The notes under the pieces: generated by a model
Seen by the model: only the letters and a program-made list of their open reading frames with translations
Database searches by the model: none
What the model was told of the DNA's origin: nothing
Assembly: GCA_903933995.1 (NCBI GenBank)
Contig: CAIZMD010000548.1
Location: forward strand, 1 to 12,776
Length of the DNA stretch: 12,776 nucleotides
Source: an uncultured Bacteroidota bacterium
GTDB lineage: Bacteria > Bacteroidota > Bacteroidia > Chitinophagales > Chitinophagaceae
Reading direction: 5' to 3'
Translations under genes and position numbers: made by a program
Shown here: positions 1 to 6,315 of the stretch, piece after piece
Numbering within the stretch: the first letter of the stretch is position 1
How the letters are laid out: every line of letters begins with the position of its first letter

Positions 1-423
1 TACAATGCTCCATTTGTTTTCATATTCTAAAAATGGTCTAACACTATCTTCTCCCATATAGGGTGCAATAGTCACTGCGTCAAAGGGTAATACTTCAAAA
101 AAAGTCTTAGCATACTGGGTAGAAGTATTGCCAATATCGCCACGCTTGGCGTCAGCAATTTTCAAATGGGTATCAGGAATATAATGCAGGGTTTTCTCCA
201 TAGACTCCCAACCTTTCAAGCCCTGTGATTCATAGAAAGCGGTATTGATTTTATAACTCACACAATGATCCTTGGTGGCGTCAATAATGGCTTTATTGAA
301 CTCAAAAACCGGATCTGCCGTGTCTTTTAAATGCTTTGGCAGTTTGGTAATATCTGTATCCAATCCTACGCAGAGATAGTTTTGCTTGGTCTTAATCTGG
401 GCAACAAGTTGGGAACGATTCAT
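1..423 (-). CDS. pyrF: Orotidine 5'-phosphate decarboxylase, N-terminal part (cut by window edge)
   Basis: Cytoplasmic enzyme of the last step of UMP synthesis, decarboxylating OMP to UMP. The 141 visible residues start at an ATG at 423 and run off the left edge. The family normally has about 270 residues in this long (type 2) form, so roughly half is missing. Visible motifs are GLDTD at residues 20-24, SYKINTAFYES around 56-66 and DAKRGDIGNTS at 91-101. The last holds the catalytic Asp-Lys-Asp cluster (D91, K93, D96) and is typical of type 2 enzymes. The start is supported by a Bacteroidota -7 box ending only 4 nt upstream, which leaves no room for a longer protein or an ordinary leader. The gene lies behind the amylase terminator and is probably transcribed on its own. 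Confidence 0.95.
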   Translation of the reverse strand, partial: MNRSQLVAQIKTKQNYLCVGLDTDITKLPKHLKDTADPVFEFNKAIIDATKDHCVSYKINTAFYESQGLKGWESMEKTLHYIPDTHLKIADAKRGDIGNTSTQYAKTFFEVLPFDAVTIAPYMGEDSVRPFLEYENKWSIV

Positions 424-427
424 GACT

Positions 428-435
428 CAAAGGTA
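428..435 (-). promoter_or_regulatory. Bacteroidota -7 box TACCTTTG of pyrF
   Basis: TACCTTTG on the minus strand matches TAnnTTTG exactly. Its last base is 4 nt from the pyrF ATG, so the transcript is predicted to begin at or very near the start codon. The expected -33 position falls inside the amylase terminator stem, and I see no clear TTG there. Confidence 0.6.
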
Positions 436-440
436 AAAAG

Positions 441-466
441 AAAAGCCACGATTACTCGTGGCTTTT
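441..466 (-). terminator. Intrinsic terminator of the amylase gene
   Basis: AAAAGCCACG and CGTGGCTTTT form a perfect 10-bp stem around a 6-nt loop. Read on the minus strand, downstream of the amylase stop, the stem is followed by more T-rich sequence (CTTTTTACCTTT), as expected for an intrinsic terminator. It lies directly upstream of, and partly overlaps, the pyrF promoter region, so it insulates pyrF from amylase transcription. Confidence 0.85.
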
Positions 467-498
467 GCATTTTTATCGGAACTAAGCTGAAAATCTAA

Positions 499-582
499 TT
501 CCTTCCTCCCTCTTATCACGCTTCACTCTTCACTTATTATCTCTTCACTTTCTTCTTTCCTCTCTTCACTCTTCACTTTCTT
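499..582. repeat. Pyrimidine-rich heptamer-repeat tract downstream of the amylase gene
   Basis: Almost pure C/T tract with the heptamer CTTCACT twice in tandem at 521-534 and again at 564-577. Stretch 547-577 recurs with one mismatch at 7263-7293, just beyond the stop codon of another minus-strand gene. On the transcribed strand of the amylase gene the tract gives a purine-rich 3' untranslated RNA (AGTGAAG repeats) between the stop and the terminator. Function unknown. Confidence 0.75.
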
Positions 583-1947
583 CTAGTACGTATACACTTG
601 ATAACCCCAAGCAGGCAAATTAAATGTTTGTCCAGCTTTGATACCTGCTTTCTTGTCTGTAAACAATTCAGAAGCATCACCAGCAATAGCAGCATCGGCA
701 ATAGCAGCATCAACTGCTTTACCACTGAGATTTACTACAACTAAAACCTTACTCTTTCCTGCAGTTCTTGTAAAAGCATATACCTGTGCATCTGCTGAAC
801 TGACCAATTTACTAAAGTTGGCATTGGAAGCCAGTGCTGGGTTATTACTATGCAGGTTCAATAATTTCTTATAGAAAGGCGCTCTTCCAAATTTTGCAAA
901 AGGAATTGTGTCTTTTTCAAAGAAAGAAATAGAGCGCAACAAAGGCTCTTCTTGTGAGCTATAAATCAGTGGTAGGCTGCGTTTGATGGTTTGTGTTAAC
1001 ACAGCAAATGGGGCATGTGACTCACCTGGCATGGTGGCAAAATCTGCCTTGTTCCAGCTATTCTCATCATGATTGCTTGTAAAATACAAACGCATGGCGT
1101 TCTTAGGGAAGCTAGTATCAGTTTTATTGATGATAGAATCCAAAGCCAACGCATTACGTTTACCTGATGCAATCAACTTCATCATGCTAAAATCTGACCA
1201 AGTATAGGTTGCATCAAAACCATCAGTATGCATATTGGGTTTATCGGCTTCAGCCAAGAAGAAAAGGTTCTTTTGTTTTTTCAATTCAGGAATGGCTTTT
1301 AACCAAAAAGCATCCGCTACTTCAGAAGCCACATCGCACCGGAAACCGTCTATATCAGAAGTAGTAACCCAATATTTCATACAAGCAATCATGCTATCAG
1401 TAAGTTCTTGATTGGCATAATTTAGTTTGCGCGTATCTGTCCAGTCAAATTGAGAAACTGCTTTTCCAGTGCTGTCTTGAACAAAAAAATCTGGATGCGT
1501 TTTCAACCAAGGATGATCCGCACCAGTATGGTTGGGCACCCAGTCAATCACTACTTTTAATCCTAATTCATGGGCTTTTTTTACCAGTGCATTCCAATCT
1601 TCTAGATTACCATATTCTGGATTAATGGCGGTATAATCACTTACCGCATAATAGCTACCCAAAGTTCCTTTTCTATCAACCTTACTAATGGGATTTATGG
1701 GCATGAACCATAGTGTATGAACACCCATGTCTTTTAATCGTTGCAAGTGTGCAGAAAATGCTTTGAATGTGCCTTCTGGTGTGTATTGGCGCATATTTAC
1801 TTCATAAATATTCCCATTCATGATCCATGCTGGATGCCCGTCAATGGTGGCGGTATCTGAGCTAGCTACTGACTTGTCTTGGGGATTGGAGCAGGAACTG
1901 ATGACAGCTGTCAAAAGCACCAAATAAAACAATTTCTTGTATGACAT
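583..1947 (-). CDS. GH13 alpha-amylase-family lipoprotein
   Basis: A 454-residue exported lipoprotein that probably hydrolyses alpha-1,4-glucans at the cell envelope. The N-terminus is a type II signal ending at a lipobox (VISSC, Cys19). The GH13 barrel shows all four signature regions: DWVPNH at 135-140, GFRCDVA at 201-207 (nucleophile D205, R203), LAEAD at 231-235 (acid/base E233) and SNHDE at 291-295 (H293, D294). So it should be active. A short beta domain follows, from about residue 380. The fourth region is followed by PLIYSSQEEP, where relatives usually have a Gly in the SS position. There is no starch-binding module and no SusC/SusD neighbour, so it is not part of a classical starch utilisation locus here. 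The gene is divergent from the tryptophan dioxygenase gene. A weak -7 box (TAATTTTA, minus strand, 1965-1972) precedes it. Confidence 0.93.
   Translation of the reverse strand: MSYKKLFYLVLLTAVISSCSNPQDKSVASSDTATIDGHPAWIMNGNIYEVNMRQYTPEGTFKAFSAHLQRLKDMGVHTLWFMPINPISKVDRKGTLGSYYAVSDYTAINPEYGNLEDWNALVKKAHELGLKVVIDWVPNHTGADHPWLKTHPDFFVQDSTGKAVSQFDWTDTRKLNYANQELTDSMIACMKYWVTTSDIDGFRCDVASEVADAFWLKAIPELKKQKNLFFLAEADKPNMHTDGFDATYTWSDFSMMKLIASGKRNALALDSIINKTDTSFPKNAMRLYFTSNHDENSWNKADFATMPGESHAPFAVLTQTIKRSLPLIYSSQEEPLLRSISFFEKDTIPFAKFGRAPFYKKLLNLHSNNPALASNANFSKLVSSADAQVYAFTRTAGKSKVLVVVNLSGKAVDAAIADAAIAGDASELFTDKKAGIKAGQTFNLPAWGYQVYTY
683..712. repeat. 15-bp in-frame tandem duplication in the amylase gene
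   Basis: GCAATAGCAGCATCG at 683-697 is followed directly by GCAATAGCAGCATCA at 698-712 (14 of 15 identical), with a degenerate partial copy just before. It encodes DAAIADAAIA in the C-terminal beta domain. It is in frame, so copy-number change would alter the protein length by 5 residues without a frameshift. Confidence 0.8.
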
Positions 1948-1980
1948 AAGCTTCGTTTAAGCCTTAAAATTATTAACTAT

Positions 1981-1997
1981 TGTGTAAATTTCACACA
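1981..1997. promoter_or_regulatory. Near-palindromic operator candidate between the amylase and dioxygenase genes
   Basis: TGTGTAAATTTCACACA forms 7 of 8 complementary pairs around a central T. Its minus-strand core TGTGAAATTTACA recurs exactly at 3760-3772 in another divergent intergenic region. It looks like a CRP-type half-site pair (TGTG/CACA), but the spacing is one base short of the classical TGTGA-N6-TCACA, so no regulator is named. Confidence 0.4.
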
Positions 1998-2051
1998 TTA
2001 TAGACTGATTTATTTTTCTTCCCCAGTTTGCTGTAGTCAAGTCAAAAACAA

Positions 2052-3164
2052 ATGCTTTCTTTGCCGCAAAGCTTGAATATGGAAAAAGCCCCCATGTATT
2101 ATGGTAGTTACCTGCATTTAGACAAAATTCTAGATAGTCAATACCCAGTTAGTTCTGAAGCACCCAATGAGCCCGCTCATGACGAAATGCTCTTTATAGT
2201 CATTCACCAAGCCTATGAACTCTGGTTCAAGCAGATCTTGTTTGAAATGGATTATATCACTGGCGTCTTTGGACAAGAGACCATTAATGACAATTCAGAA
2301 GACCTGAACTTGGTTAGACATCGGCTACGCCGAATTATTAGAATCCTTGAATTGCTGAACCAGCAGGTGCATATTTTGGATACTATGACCCCGTTGGATT
2401 TTCTGGAATTTAGAAACCTACTCACCCCTTCTTCCGGTTTTCAAAGCAAACAATTTAGATTGATTGAAGCCAGACTAGGACTTAGCCTAGAAAGCAGACA
2501 CCAGAAAGACTATTATAAACGCACCAATGAAGGTGGTTTTACCAAGAAAGATTACGAACATATTACGGATACGGAATCTACCAATACCATTTTGCAATTG
2601 GTGAACAATTGGCTAGAAAGGATGCCATTTTTTGACGGTGCTTATTGGGGTGCAGAGAACGGTGTTGCCTACGGCGATGCTTCCCAACATCCATTCTGGA
2701 GTCAATATAGAAATATCTATGCTGCGGGACTTACAGAAAGAGAACAAAACAAGATTCATGACTTTGATTATATCTTTTTGGAATCAACCTTGGAAACATT
2801 GAGCCCCGAACAATTGGCTTTACTGAGAAGTAATTTTTCTCCAGCAGCTTTAAGAGCAGCATTGTTTATCATGCTCTATAGAGATTTTCCAGTTTTCCAG
2901 ACTTCTTATCAGATTTTAGATTCCTTAATTGAAATAGACCATTTGATGAGTAATTGGCGCCACAATCATTTGATCATGGTGAGAAGAATGATTGGTATGC
3001 GTGTGGGCACTGGTAACACTTCTGGAGCAGGTTACTTAGAAGGAGCTTTGAATAAGCACTATGTATATCGAGATATTTCTGGTTTGAGTACTTTTTTAAT
3101 TGAACGTAAAAGACTACCCAAATTGCCAGAAGCATTGATTAGGCATTTGGGATTTCACCAATAA
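2052..3164 (+). CDS. kynA: Tryptophan 2,3-dioxygenase, long (eukaryote-like) form
   Basis: Cytoplasmic haem enzyme that opens the indole ring of L-Trp to N-formylkynurenine, the first step of the kynurenine pathway. Motifs include HDEML at 43-47, HQAYELWFKQ at 52-61 with the active-site His (H52), FRNLLTPSSGFQSKQFR at 120-136 with the substrate-carboxylate Arg (R121), WRHNH at 302-306 with the presumed proximal haem ligand H306, and GTGNTSG at 319-325. At 370 residues it is clearly longer than the short proteobacterial enzymes and close to animal ones. The ATG at 2052 gives 370 residues. An ATG at 2079 (codon 10, MEKAPMYYGSYLHLD) fits the family N-terminus better and leaves a -7-like TTTCTTTG upstream, so the true start is uncertain. 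No other kynurenine-pathway gene is adjacent. The gene ends at a convergent terminator. Confidence 0.95.
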   Translation: MLSLPQSLNMEKAPMYYGSYLHLDKILDSQYPVSSEAPNEPAHDEMLFIVIHQAYELWFKQILFEMDYITGVFGQETINDNSEDLNLVRHRLRRIIRILELLNQQVHILDTMTPLDFLEFRNLLTPSSGFQSKQFRLIEARLGLSLESRHQKDYYKRTNEGGFTKKDYEHITDTESTNTILQLVNNWLERMPFFDGAYWGAENGVAYGDASQHPFWSQYRNIYAAGLTEREQNKIHDFDYIFLESTLETLSPEQLALLRSNFSPAALRAALFIMLYRDFPVFQTSYQILDSLIEIDHLMSNWRHNHLIMVRRMIGMRVGTGNTSGAGYLEGALNKHYVYRDISGLSTFLIERKRLPKLPEALIRHLGFHQ

Positions 3165-3188
3165 AAAAAATTTGAATAGCTACAAATA

Positions 3189-3221
3189 AAAAGCCTCCCT
3201 AATAGAATTGGGGAGGCTTTT
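3189..3221. terminator. Bidirectional terminator between convergent genes
   Basis: AAAAGCCTCCC (3189-3199) and GGGAGGCTTTT (3211-3221) form a perfect 11-bp stem with an 11-nt loop. T-runs follow on both strands. It lies between the dioxygenase stop at 3164 and the end of the minus-strand gene at 3239, so it can serve both. Confidence 0.9.
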
Positions 3222-3238
3222 GTATTAGGTTGGATGGA

Positions 3239-3664
3239 TTATGCAAAGATGACAAACAAAGCATAGATCACACCAGGAATCCAGAATAATAAGGTCAACA
3301 ATAAGCTGATCCAAAATTTAGTGTTAATGGCATTTTCATGCAGGTAAACGGCTAATGGTGGTAACAAAATGGCCAAGATTGCCAATAGAAGCGTGTTAGT
3401 ACTAGCATCCCCACTAGCTTTATTGGCTTTATCAGCTTTGTAATTCTTCAACAGCGCTTTTGCATCAGCAATTCTTGCTTTTCTTTCCGCTTTTGACAAG
3501 GATTTAAAAGACTCTAATGCGTTCTTAACCATGACTTCGTCTTCCTTAGAAACATAGGCTGTTGCGGTATCATTTTTAGAAGTCACTACTGGAATACTTG
3601 CAAAAACACTGGCAGATTGCATGGCAATGATGCAGGCAATTAAGATTTTTTTCTTCATGTTCAT
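3239..3664 (-). CDS. YqaE/Pmp3 (UPF0057) family membrane protein with signal peptide and charged linker
   Basis: 141 residues in three parts. The first is a cleavable-looking signal peptide (residues 1 to about 22, ending VFA). The second is a charged, Lys/Ala-rich, probably helical region at 37-82. The third is a C-terminal Pmp3-type domain with two membrane segments, about 91-108 and 117-140, carrying LLPPLAVYL and FWIPGVIYALFVIF, the family hallmark. Stand-alone Pmp3 proteins have only about 50-60 residues and are linked to membrane potential and stress in yeast and plants. The bacterial role is unclear. Codon 3 is also ATG (start 3658) and would give almost the same protein. The gene is divergent from the small lipoprotein gene at 3808 and ends at a shared terminator. 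Confidence 0.8.
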   Translation of the reverse strand: MNMKKKILIACIIAMQSASVFASIPVVTSKNDTATAYVSKEDEVMVKNALESFKSLSKAERKARIADAKALLKNYKADKANKASGDASTNTLLLAILAILLPPLAVYLHENAINTKFWISLLLTLLFWIPGVIYALFVIFA

Positions 3665-3749
3665 AAGGTTAGATGGTTTTATAAAACGGTGCTTATTATT
3701 TTAAAAATACAATAAATATGGATTTATCAAAATCTAGGTACAGTTATCT

Positions 3750-3774
3750 TTTGTAAACCTGTGAAATTTACAAA
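3750..3774. promoter_or_regulatory. Inverted repeat in divergent promoter region
   Basis: TTTGTAAA (3750-3757) and TTTACAAA (3767-3774) are perfect 8-base inverted arms separated by 9 bases. Overlapping this, TGTGAAATTTACA at 3760-3772 is identical to the minus-strand core of the near-palindrome at 1981-1997. The repeat lies between two divergent genes and upstream of the -7 box at 3784, so a regulator-binding site is plausible. Confidence 0.4.
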
Positions 3775-3783
3775 TGGGCAACG

Positions 3784-3791
3784 TATCTTTA
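3784..3791 (+). promoter_or_regulatory. -7 box TATCTTTA of the lipoprotein-ppa-TSUP cluster
   Basis: TATCTTTA matches 7 of 8 positions of TAnnTTTG, 16 nt before the ATG at 3808. No clear -33 TTG at the right distance. Confidence 0.45.
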
Positions 3792-3807
3792 AACTAGAAA
3801 TCTAACT

Positions 3808-4206
3808 ATGCGTCTTTTCAGTTTATTTATTTTGGCATTTGCTCTATCCTGTACTAGTAAAAAAGTAGCCCTGCTACCTGCAGAAAACGCTTTTGATGCT
3901 GGAAGAGAATTTATAGACGGCAACTTAAAAGGCGATTTTCAAAAAGCAGCATTCTATATGATTGCTGATGAACAGAACAAACAATTCCTTTCTGTAGCTG
4001 AGCAGGAATATCGCCAAAAAGACAAGGAAGGAAGACAGGAGCTAAGATCTGCTTCTATTAATTTGGAAAAAGTAGAAGATCTTGACAAAGAACAAAGCAT
4101 TATTTATTACAGCAATTCTTTTGATAAAAAACCTCAGAAAATTAAAATCATCAAAACTAACCAAGGTTGGTTGGTAGATTATAAATTTAGTTTTTCAACC
4201 CCTTAA
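3808..4206 (+). CDS. Small lipoprotein, DUF4878/NTF2-like
   Basis: 132-residue predicted lipoprotein: a short hydrophobic leader followed by a lipobox ending at Cys15 (FALSC). The mature part, with a helix containing FIDGNLKGDFQKAAFYM and a C-terminal strand KIIKTNQGWLVDYKF, resembles the small NTF2-like/DUF4878 lipoproteins of Bacteroidota. These have a helix followed by a curved sheet and a final Trp-Lys/Val strand. Function unknown. The assignment comes from the pattern only, not a search. The ppa gene starts 25 nt after the stop without a visible promoter or terminator in between, so the two are probably co-transcribed. Confidence 0.7.
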   Translation: MRLFSLFILAFALSCTSKKVALLPAENAFDAGREFIDGNLKGDFQKAAFYMIADEQNKQFLSVAEQEYRQKDKEGRQELRSASINLEKVEDLDKEQSIIYYSNSFDKKPQKIKIIKTNQGWLVDYKFSFSTP

Positions 4207-4231
4207 CTTAACTAACCTCTAAAAGATTCTC

Positions 4232-4780
4232 ATGAAGACACAATATGTATTGCATCCATGGCACGGAGTTCCTTATGGTGAAAATGCACCTAGAGTGGTA
4301 ACTGCTGTCATAGAAATTCCACAAGGTTCTCGTTGCAAATATGAAATTGACAAACCATCTGGTTTGTTGAAATTGGATAGGGTTATTTTTTCATCATTCT
4401 ACTACCCTATTAACTACGGTTTTATACCTCAAACCTATGGTGGAGACAAAGATCCACTGGACATATTGGTCATTACTTCCTTACCCGTTGTGCCTTTAAC
4501 ATTGATGGAAGCAAAAGTGGTTGGTGTGATGCAGATGGTAGATGGTGGAGATCCAGATGATAAAATCATTGCTGTTGCAGCCAATGACCCTGGTGTAAAC
4601 CACTACAACAATATTGAAGAATTACCCAAGCATTTCTTTGACGAATTGCGTCACTTTTTTGAAGAATATAAAAAATTGGAAAACAAAACTGTGGTGGTGG
4701 AAGAATTTGGAGACAAGGCCAAAGCGCTTTCTATTATCAAGGAAGCTATTGAATTCTATAAGGAAACATTCACACCATAA
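4232..4780 (+). CDS. ppa: Inorganic pyrophosphatase, family I
   Basis: Cytoplasmic, Mg-dependent hydrolysis of pyrophosphate to two phosphates, which pulls biosynthetic reactions forward. 182 residues, a normal length. By alignment from memory to the E. coli enzyme, the active-site residues are present: E38 (KYEID), R50, Y58 and Y62 (YYPINYG), the metal-binding Asp group D72, D74 and D77 in GDKDPLDILV, and D104, D109 and K111. The signature carries Lys73 where most relatives have Gly (DGDPLD), a mild variation. The gene is followed after 8 nt by a TauE/SafE gene, so the two form an operon, probably with the upstream lipoprotein. Confidence 0.96.
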   Translation: MKTQYVLHPWHGVPYGENAPRVVTAVIEIPQGSRCKYEIDKPSGLLKLDRVIFSSFYYPINYGFIPQTYGGDKDPLDILVITSLPVVPLTLMEAKVVGVMQMVDGGDPDDKIIAVAANDPGVNHYNNIEELPKHFFDELRHFFEEYKKLENKTVVVEEFGDKAKALSIIKEAIEFYKETFTP

Positions 4781-4788
4781 ACTAAGTC

Positions 4789-5220
4789 ATGAGCACGGGC
4801 ACCATTATTATTCTCATCCTCATTGGTCTTGCAGCTGGCGTATTAAGCGGCCTAGTTGGTGTAGGAGGTGGCATTCTAATGGTTCCTGCCCTGGTTTTAA
4901 TTTTAGGTTTTACCCAAAAACAAGCCCAAGGCACTTCACTGGGTATTATGCTACTTCCCGTGGGAATCTTAGCAGTAATCCAGTATTATAAGCAGGGTTA
5001 TGTGAATTTTCAAATGGTATTCATTATAGCAGCCGCTTTTGTACTTGGTGGATTTTTGGGTAGCAAGATTGCCCTAAATATCAGCGACGAGAAAATGAAA
5101 AAGGTTTTTGGGGTAATTCTGCTGTTGGTATCCTTAAAAATGCTGTTTTTTGATTCATCCGCCAAGAAACCAACTGAAGCTGCCCCAACAGCCAAAACAG
5201 AAATTTTAAAAAACCAATAA
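4789..5220 (+). CDS. Half-length TauE/SafE (TSUP) family membrane protein
   Basis: 143 residues with about four hydrophobic segments (roughly 4-40 with an internal break, 48-66, 75-93 and 104-121) and a charged C-terminal tail. GLVGVGGGILMVPAL near residues 21-35 is the characteristic TSUP glycine motif. Full TauE/SafE transporters have two such halves in about 250 residues, so this one would have to pair with itself or a partner to make a complete transporter. The family moves sulfur-containing or organic anions, but the substrate here cannot be read from the sequence. It begins 8 nt after ppa, implying co-transcription. Confidence 0.85.
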   Translation: MSTGTIIILILIGLAAGVLSGLVGVGGGILMVPALVLILGFTQKQAQGTSLGIMLLPVGILAVIQYYKQGYVNFQMVFIIAAAFVLGGFLGSKIALNISDEKMKKVFGVILLLVSLKMLFFDSSAKKPTEAAPTAKTEILKNQ

Positions 5221-5224
5221 GCCG

Positions 5225-5242
5225 GGTTTCAAAATTGAAACC
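5225..5242. promoter_or_regulatory. 18-bp dyad upstream of the small membrane protein promoter
   Basis: GGTTTCAAAATTGAAACC has perfect 8-base arms around a central AA. It begins 5 nt after the TSUP stop and ends 7 nt before the -7 box at 5250, where an operator would overlap the promoter. As RNA it could also fold as a 7-bp hairpin, but no T-run follows, so an intrinsic terminator is less likely. Confidence 0.45.
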
Positions 5243-5249
5243 AGCCCCT

Positions 5250-5257
5250 TATCTTTG
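5250..5257 (+). promoter_or_regulatory. -7 box TATCTTTG of the small membrane protein
   Basis: Exact match to TAnnTTTG, 16 nt before the ATG at 5274. TTTC at 5227-5230, 19 nt upstream, sits at the -33 distance but is a weak match. The box rules out the longer reading frame from 5235, because that start would lie before the transcript. Confidence 0.6.
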
Positions 5258-5273
5258 CAAAAACTTAAAATTC

Positions 5274-5426
5274 ATGGAAGCAAAAGTATCTACAGGAAAA
5301 TATTGGCTTTGGTTCTTTATTTGGCTAGGCATTATGGTTACCCTTTTAGTGGTATATCGTGAGTTTTTCTGGTTGGCCTTACCTGGAACTGTTACTTATT
5401 TTGCTAAAGCGATGGACTTGATTTAA
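5274..5426 (+). CDS. 50-residue membrane protein, unrecognised
   Basis: Starts MEAKVSTGKYWLWFF and has a strongly hydrophobic, aromatic segment at about 10-27 (two Trp), then VYREFF and a second, shorter hydrophobic stretch to about 44, so one or two membrane passes. No family recognised. An in-frame ATG at 5235 would add 13 residues (MKPAPYLCKNLKF), but it lies upstream of the -7 box at 5250-5257 and is rejected. Its own promoter, the dyad in front and the strong terminator behind indicate a real monocistronic gene despite its size. Transcription ends at a terminator shared with the convergent NlpC gene. Confidence 0.65.
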   Translation: MEAKVSTGKYWLWFFIWLGIMVTLLVVYREFFWLALPGTVTYFAKAMDLI

Positions 5427-5445
5427 AACCTACCATATTAATATT

Positions 5446-5475
5446 AAAAAAAGCAGCCTTTCGGCTGTTTTTTTT
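5446..5475. terminator. Bidirectional terminator between convergent genes
   Basis: An A-run and GCAGCC (5446-5458), TTTC loop, then GGCTG and an eight-base T-run (5463-5475) form a tight stem with A-tract and T-tract flanks suited to both strands. It overlaps the stop codon of the minus-strand NlpC/P60 gene (5474-5476). Confidence 0.88.
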
Positions 5476-6262
5476 ATGCATGGTATCTTTTGACTATCCT
5501 TAATTGGTGGGTTCTTTCTCCCGTGTCTGCGTTTATGATTCCCATATTATCAATAGGATCAAACCGCACTTTTCCTGAAGCATGAATAATGGTGGCATTG
5601 TCTAACATCATACCCACATGGGTGATCTTCCCCTCGGCATTGTCAAAAAAAGCCAGGTCTCCACATTTGGCTTCTTGTAAAAAGCCCACAACCTCTCCTA
5701 AAGCTGCCTGCTGATAAGCGTCTCTGGGCAATTTAATACCCAGAAATTGGAAAACTTGTTGGGTAAGTCCGCTACAATCAATGCCAAAAATGGATCTGCC
5801 TCCCCACAAATAAGCCGTGTTTAAAAATTGATGAGATACCCATTTAAGGGTGGCTTCATTAAATTGGGCTTCGGCCGGATTCCAAAATTTTCCTTCATAA
5901 TGAAATTCAAAAGAACCAATCTTGGCATTACCATGGTCAAAAAAATGCAAGGGACTTCCAAAAGATACTTGCATGGGGGTTCCATTACAGGTAATAGCCC
6001 TTAATACATCGCCATTCAATAAGCCATTTCCTTTTAGGGCTTGTTCATCCGAAATTTCAACTAATTGGCTTTTTTGAATCCAACCTATATAGTCATCATA
6101 TTGGCTTGAAACTTTGACAAAATCCTTTCCAGATTCTAGTATGGTGGCTGATTCTCCAAATAATAATTGGCTCACCATTTCTGAACGGTGAGATGCTTCT
6201 AATCGCATGGGTGTAACCGGAACAATGGGCGTAACAAAAGCCATCTTGAAATTTTGATTCAA
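5474..6262 (-). CDS. SH3-domain NlpC/P60 peptidoglycan endopeptidase
   Basis: 262 residues. An N-terminal SH3-like region (about 8-70, with the typical GWIQKSQLV strand) and a second SH3-like part (about 75-130) precede an NlpC/P60 domain at about 140-260. Catalytic residues are visible: Cys163 in GIDCSGLTQQVF, His215 in THVGMML and the third polar residue His227 in IIHASG. The family cleaves peptide stems of peptidoglycan, often D-Glu to diamino acid bonds. This architecture resembles the Bacteroidota enzymes that recycle cell-wall peptides. There is no signal peptide or lipobox, which fits an intracellular recycling role, though export by another route cannot be excluded. Codon 7 is also ATG (start 6244, MAFVTPIV) and is an equally good start. 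Confidence 0.9.
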   Translation of the reverse strand: MNQNFKMAFVTPIVPVTPMRLEASHRSEMVSQLLFGESATILESGKDFVKVSSQYDDYIGWIQKSQLVEISDEQALKGNGLLNGDVLRAITCNGTPMQVSFGSPLHFFDHGNAKIGSFEFHYEGKFWNPAEAQFNEATLKWVSHQFLNTAYLWGGRSIFGIDCSGLTQQVFQFLGIKLPRDAYQQAALGEVVGFLQEAKCGDLAFFDNAEGKITHVGMMLDNATIIHASGKVRFDPIDNMGIINADTGERTHQLRIVKRYHA

Positions 6263-6315
6263 GTTATGGAAATTTACAAAAGCGGCATCTCTTTATAAAT
6301 GCTTATTTTAAAGCA

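Noticed and set aside
1950..1962. GCTT-N5-AAGC hairpin just before the amylase ATG
   Set aside because: Only 4 base pairs; too weak and too common to call a regulatory structure.
1981..1997. Classical CRP site (TGTGA-N6-TCACA)
   Set aside because: The half-sites are one base too close and the left one is TGTGT. Kept only as an unnamed operator candidate.
4614..4991. 125-codon open frame overlapping ppa and the TSUP gene in another frame
   Set aside because: It covers two genes with clear family motifs, and its own translation is Lys/Trp/His-rich noise.
5235..5273. Upstream ATG for the small membrane protein
   Set aside because: The -7 box TATCTTTG lies between this ATG and the one at 5274, so it is upstream of the transcript.
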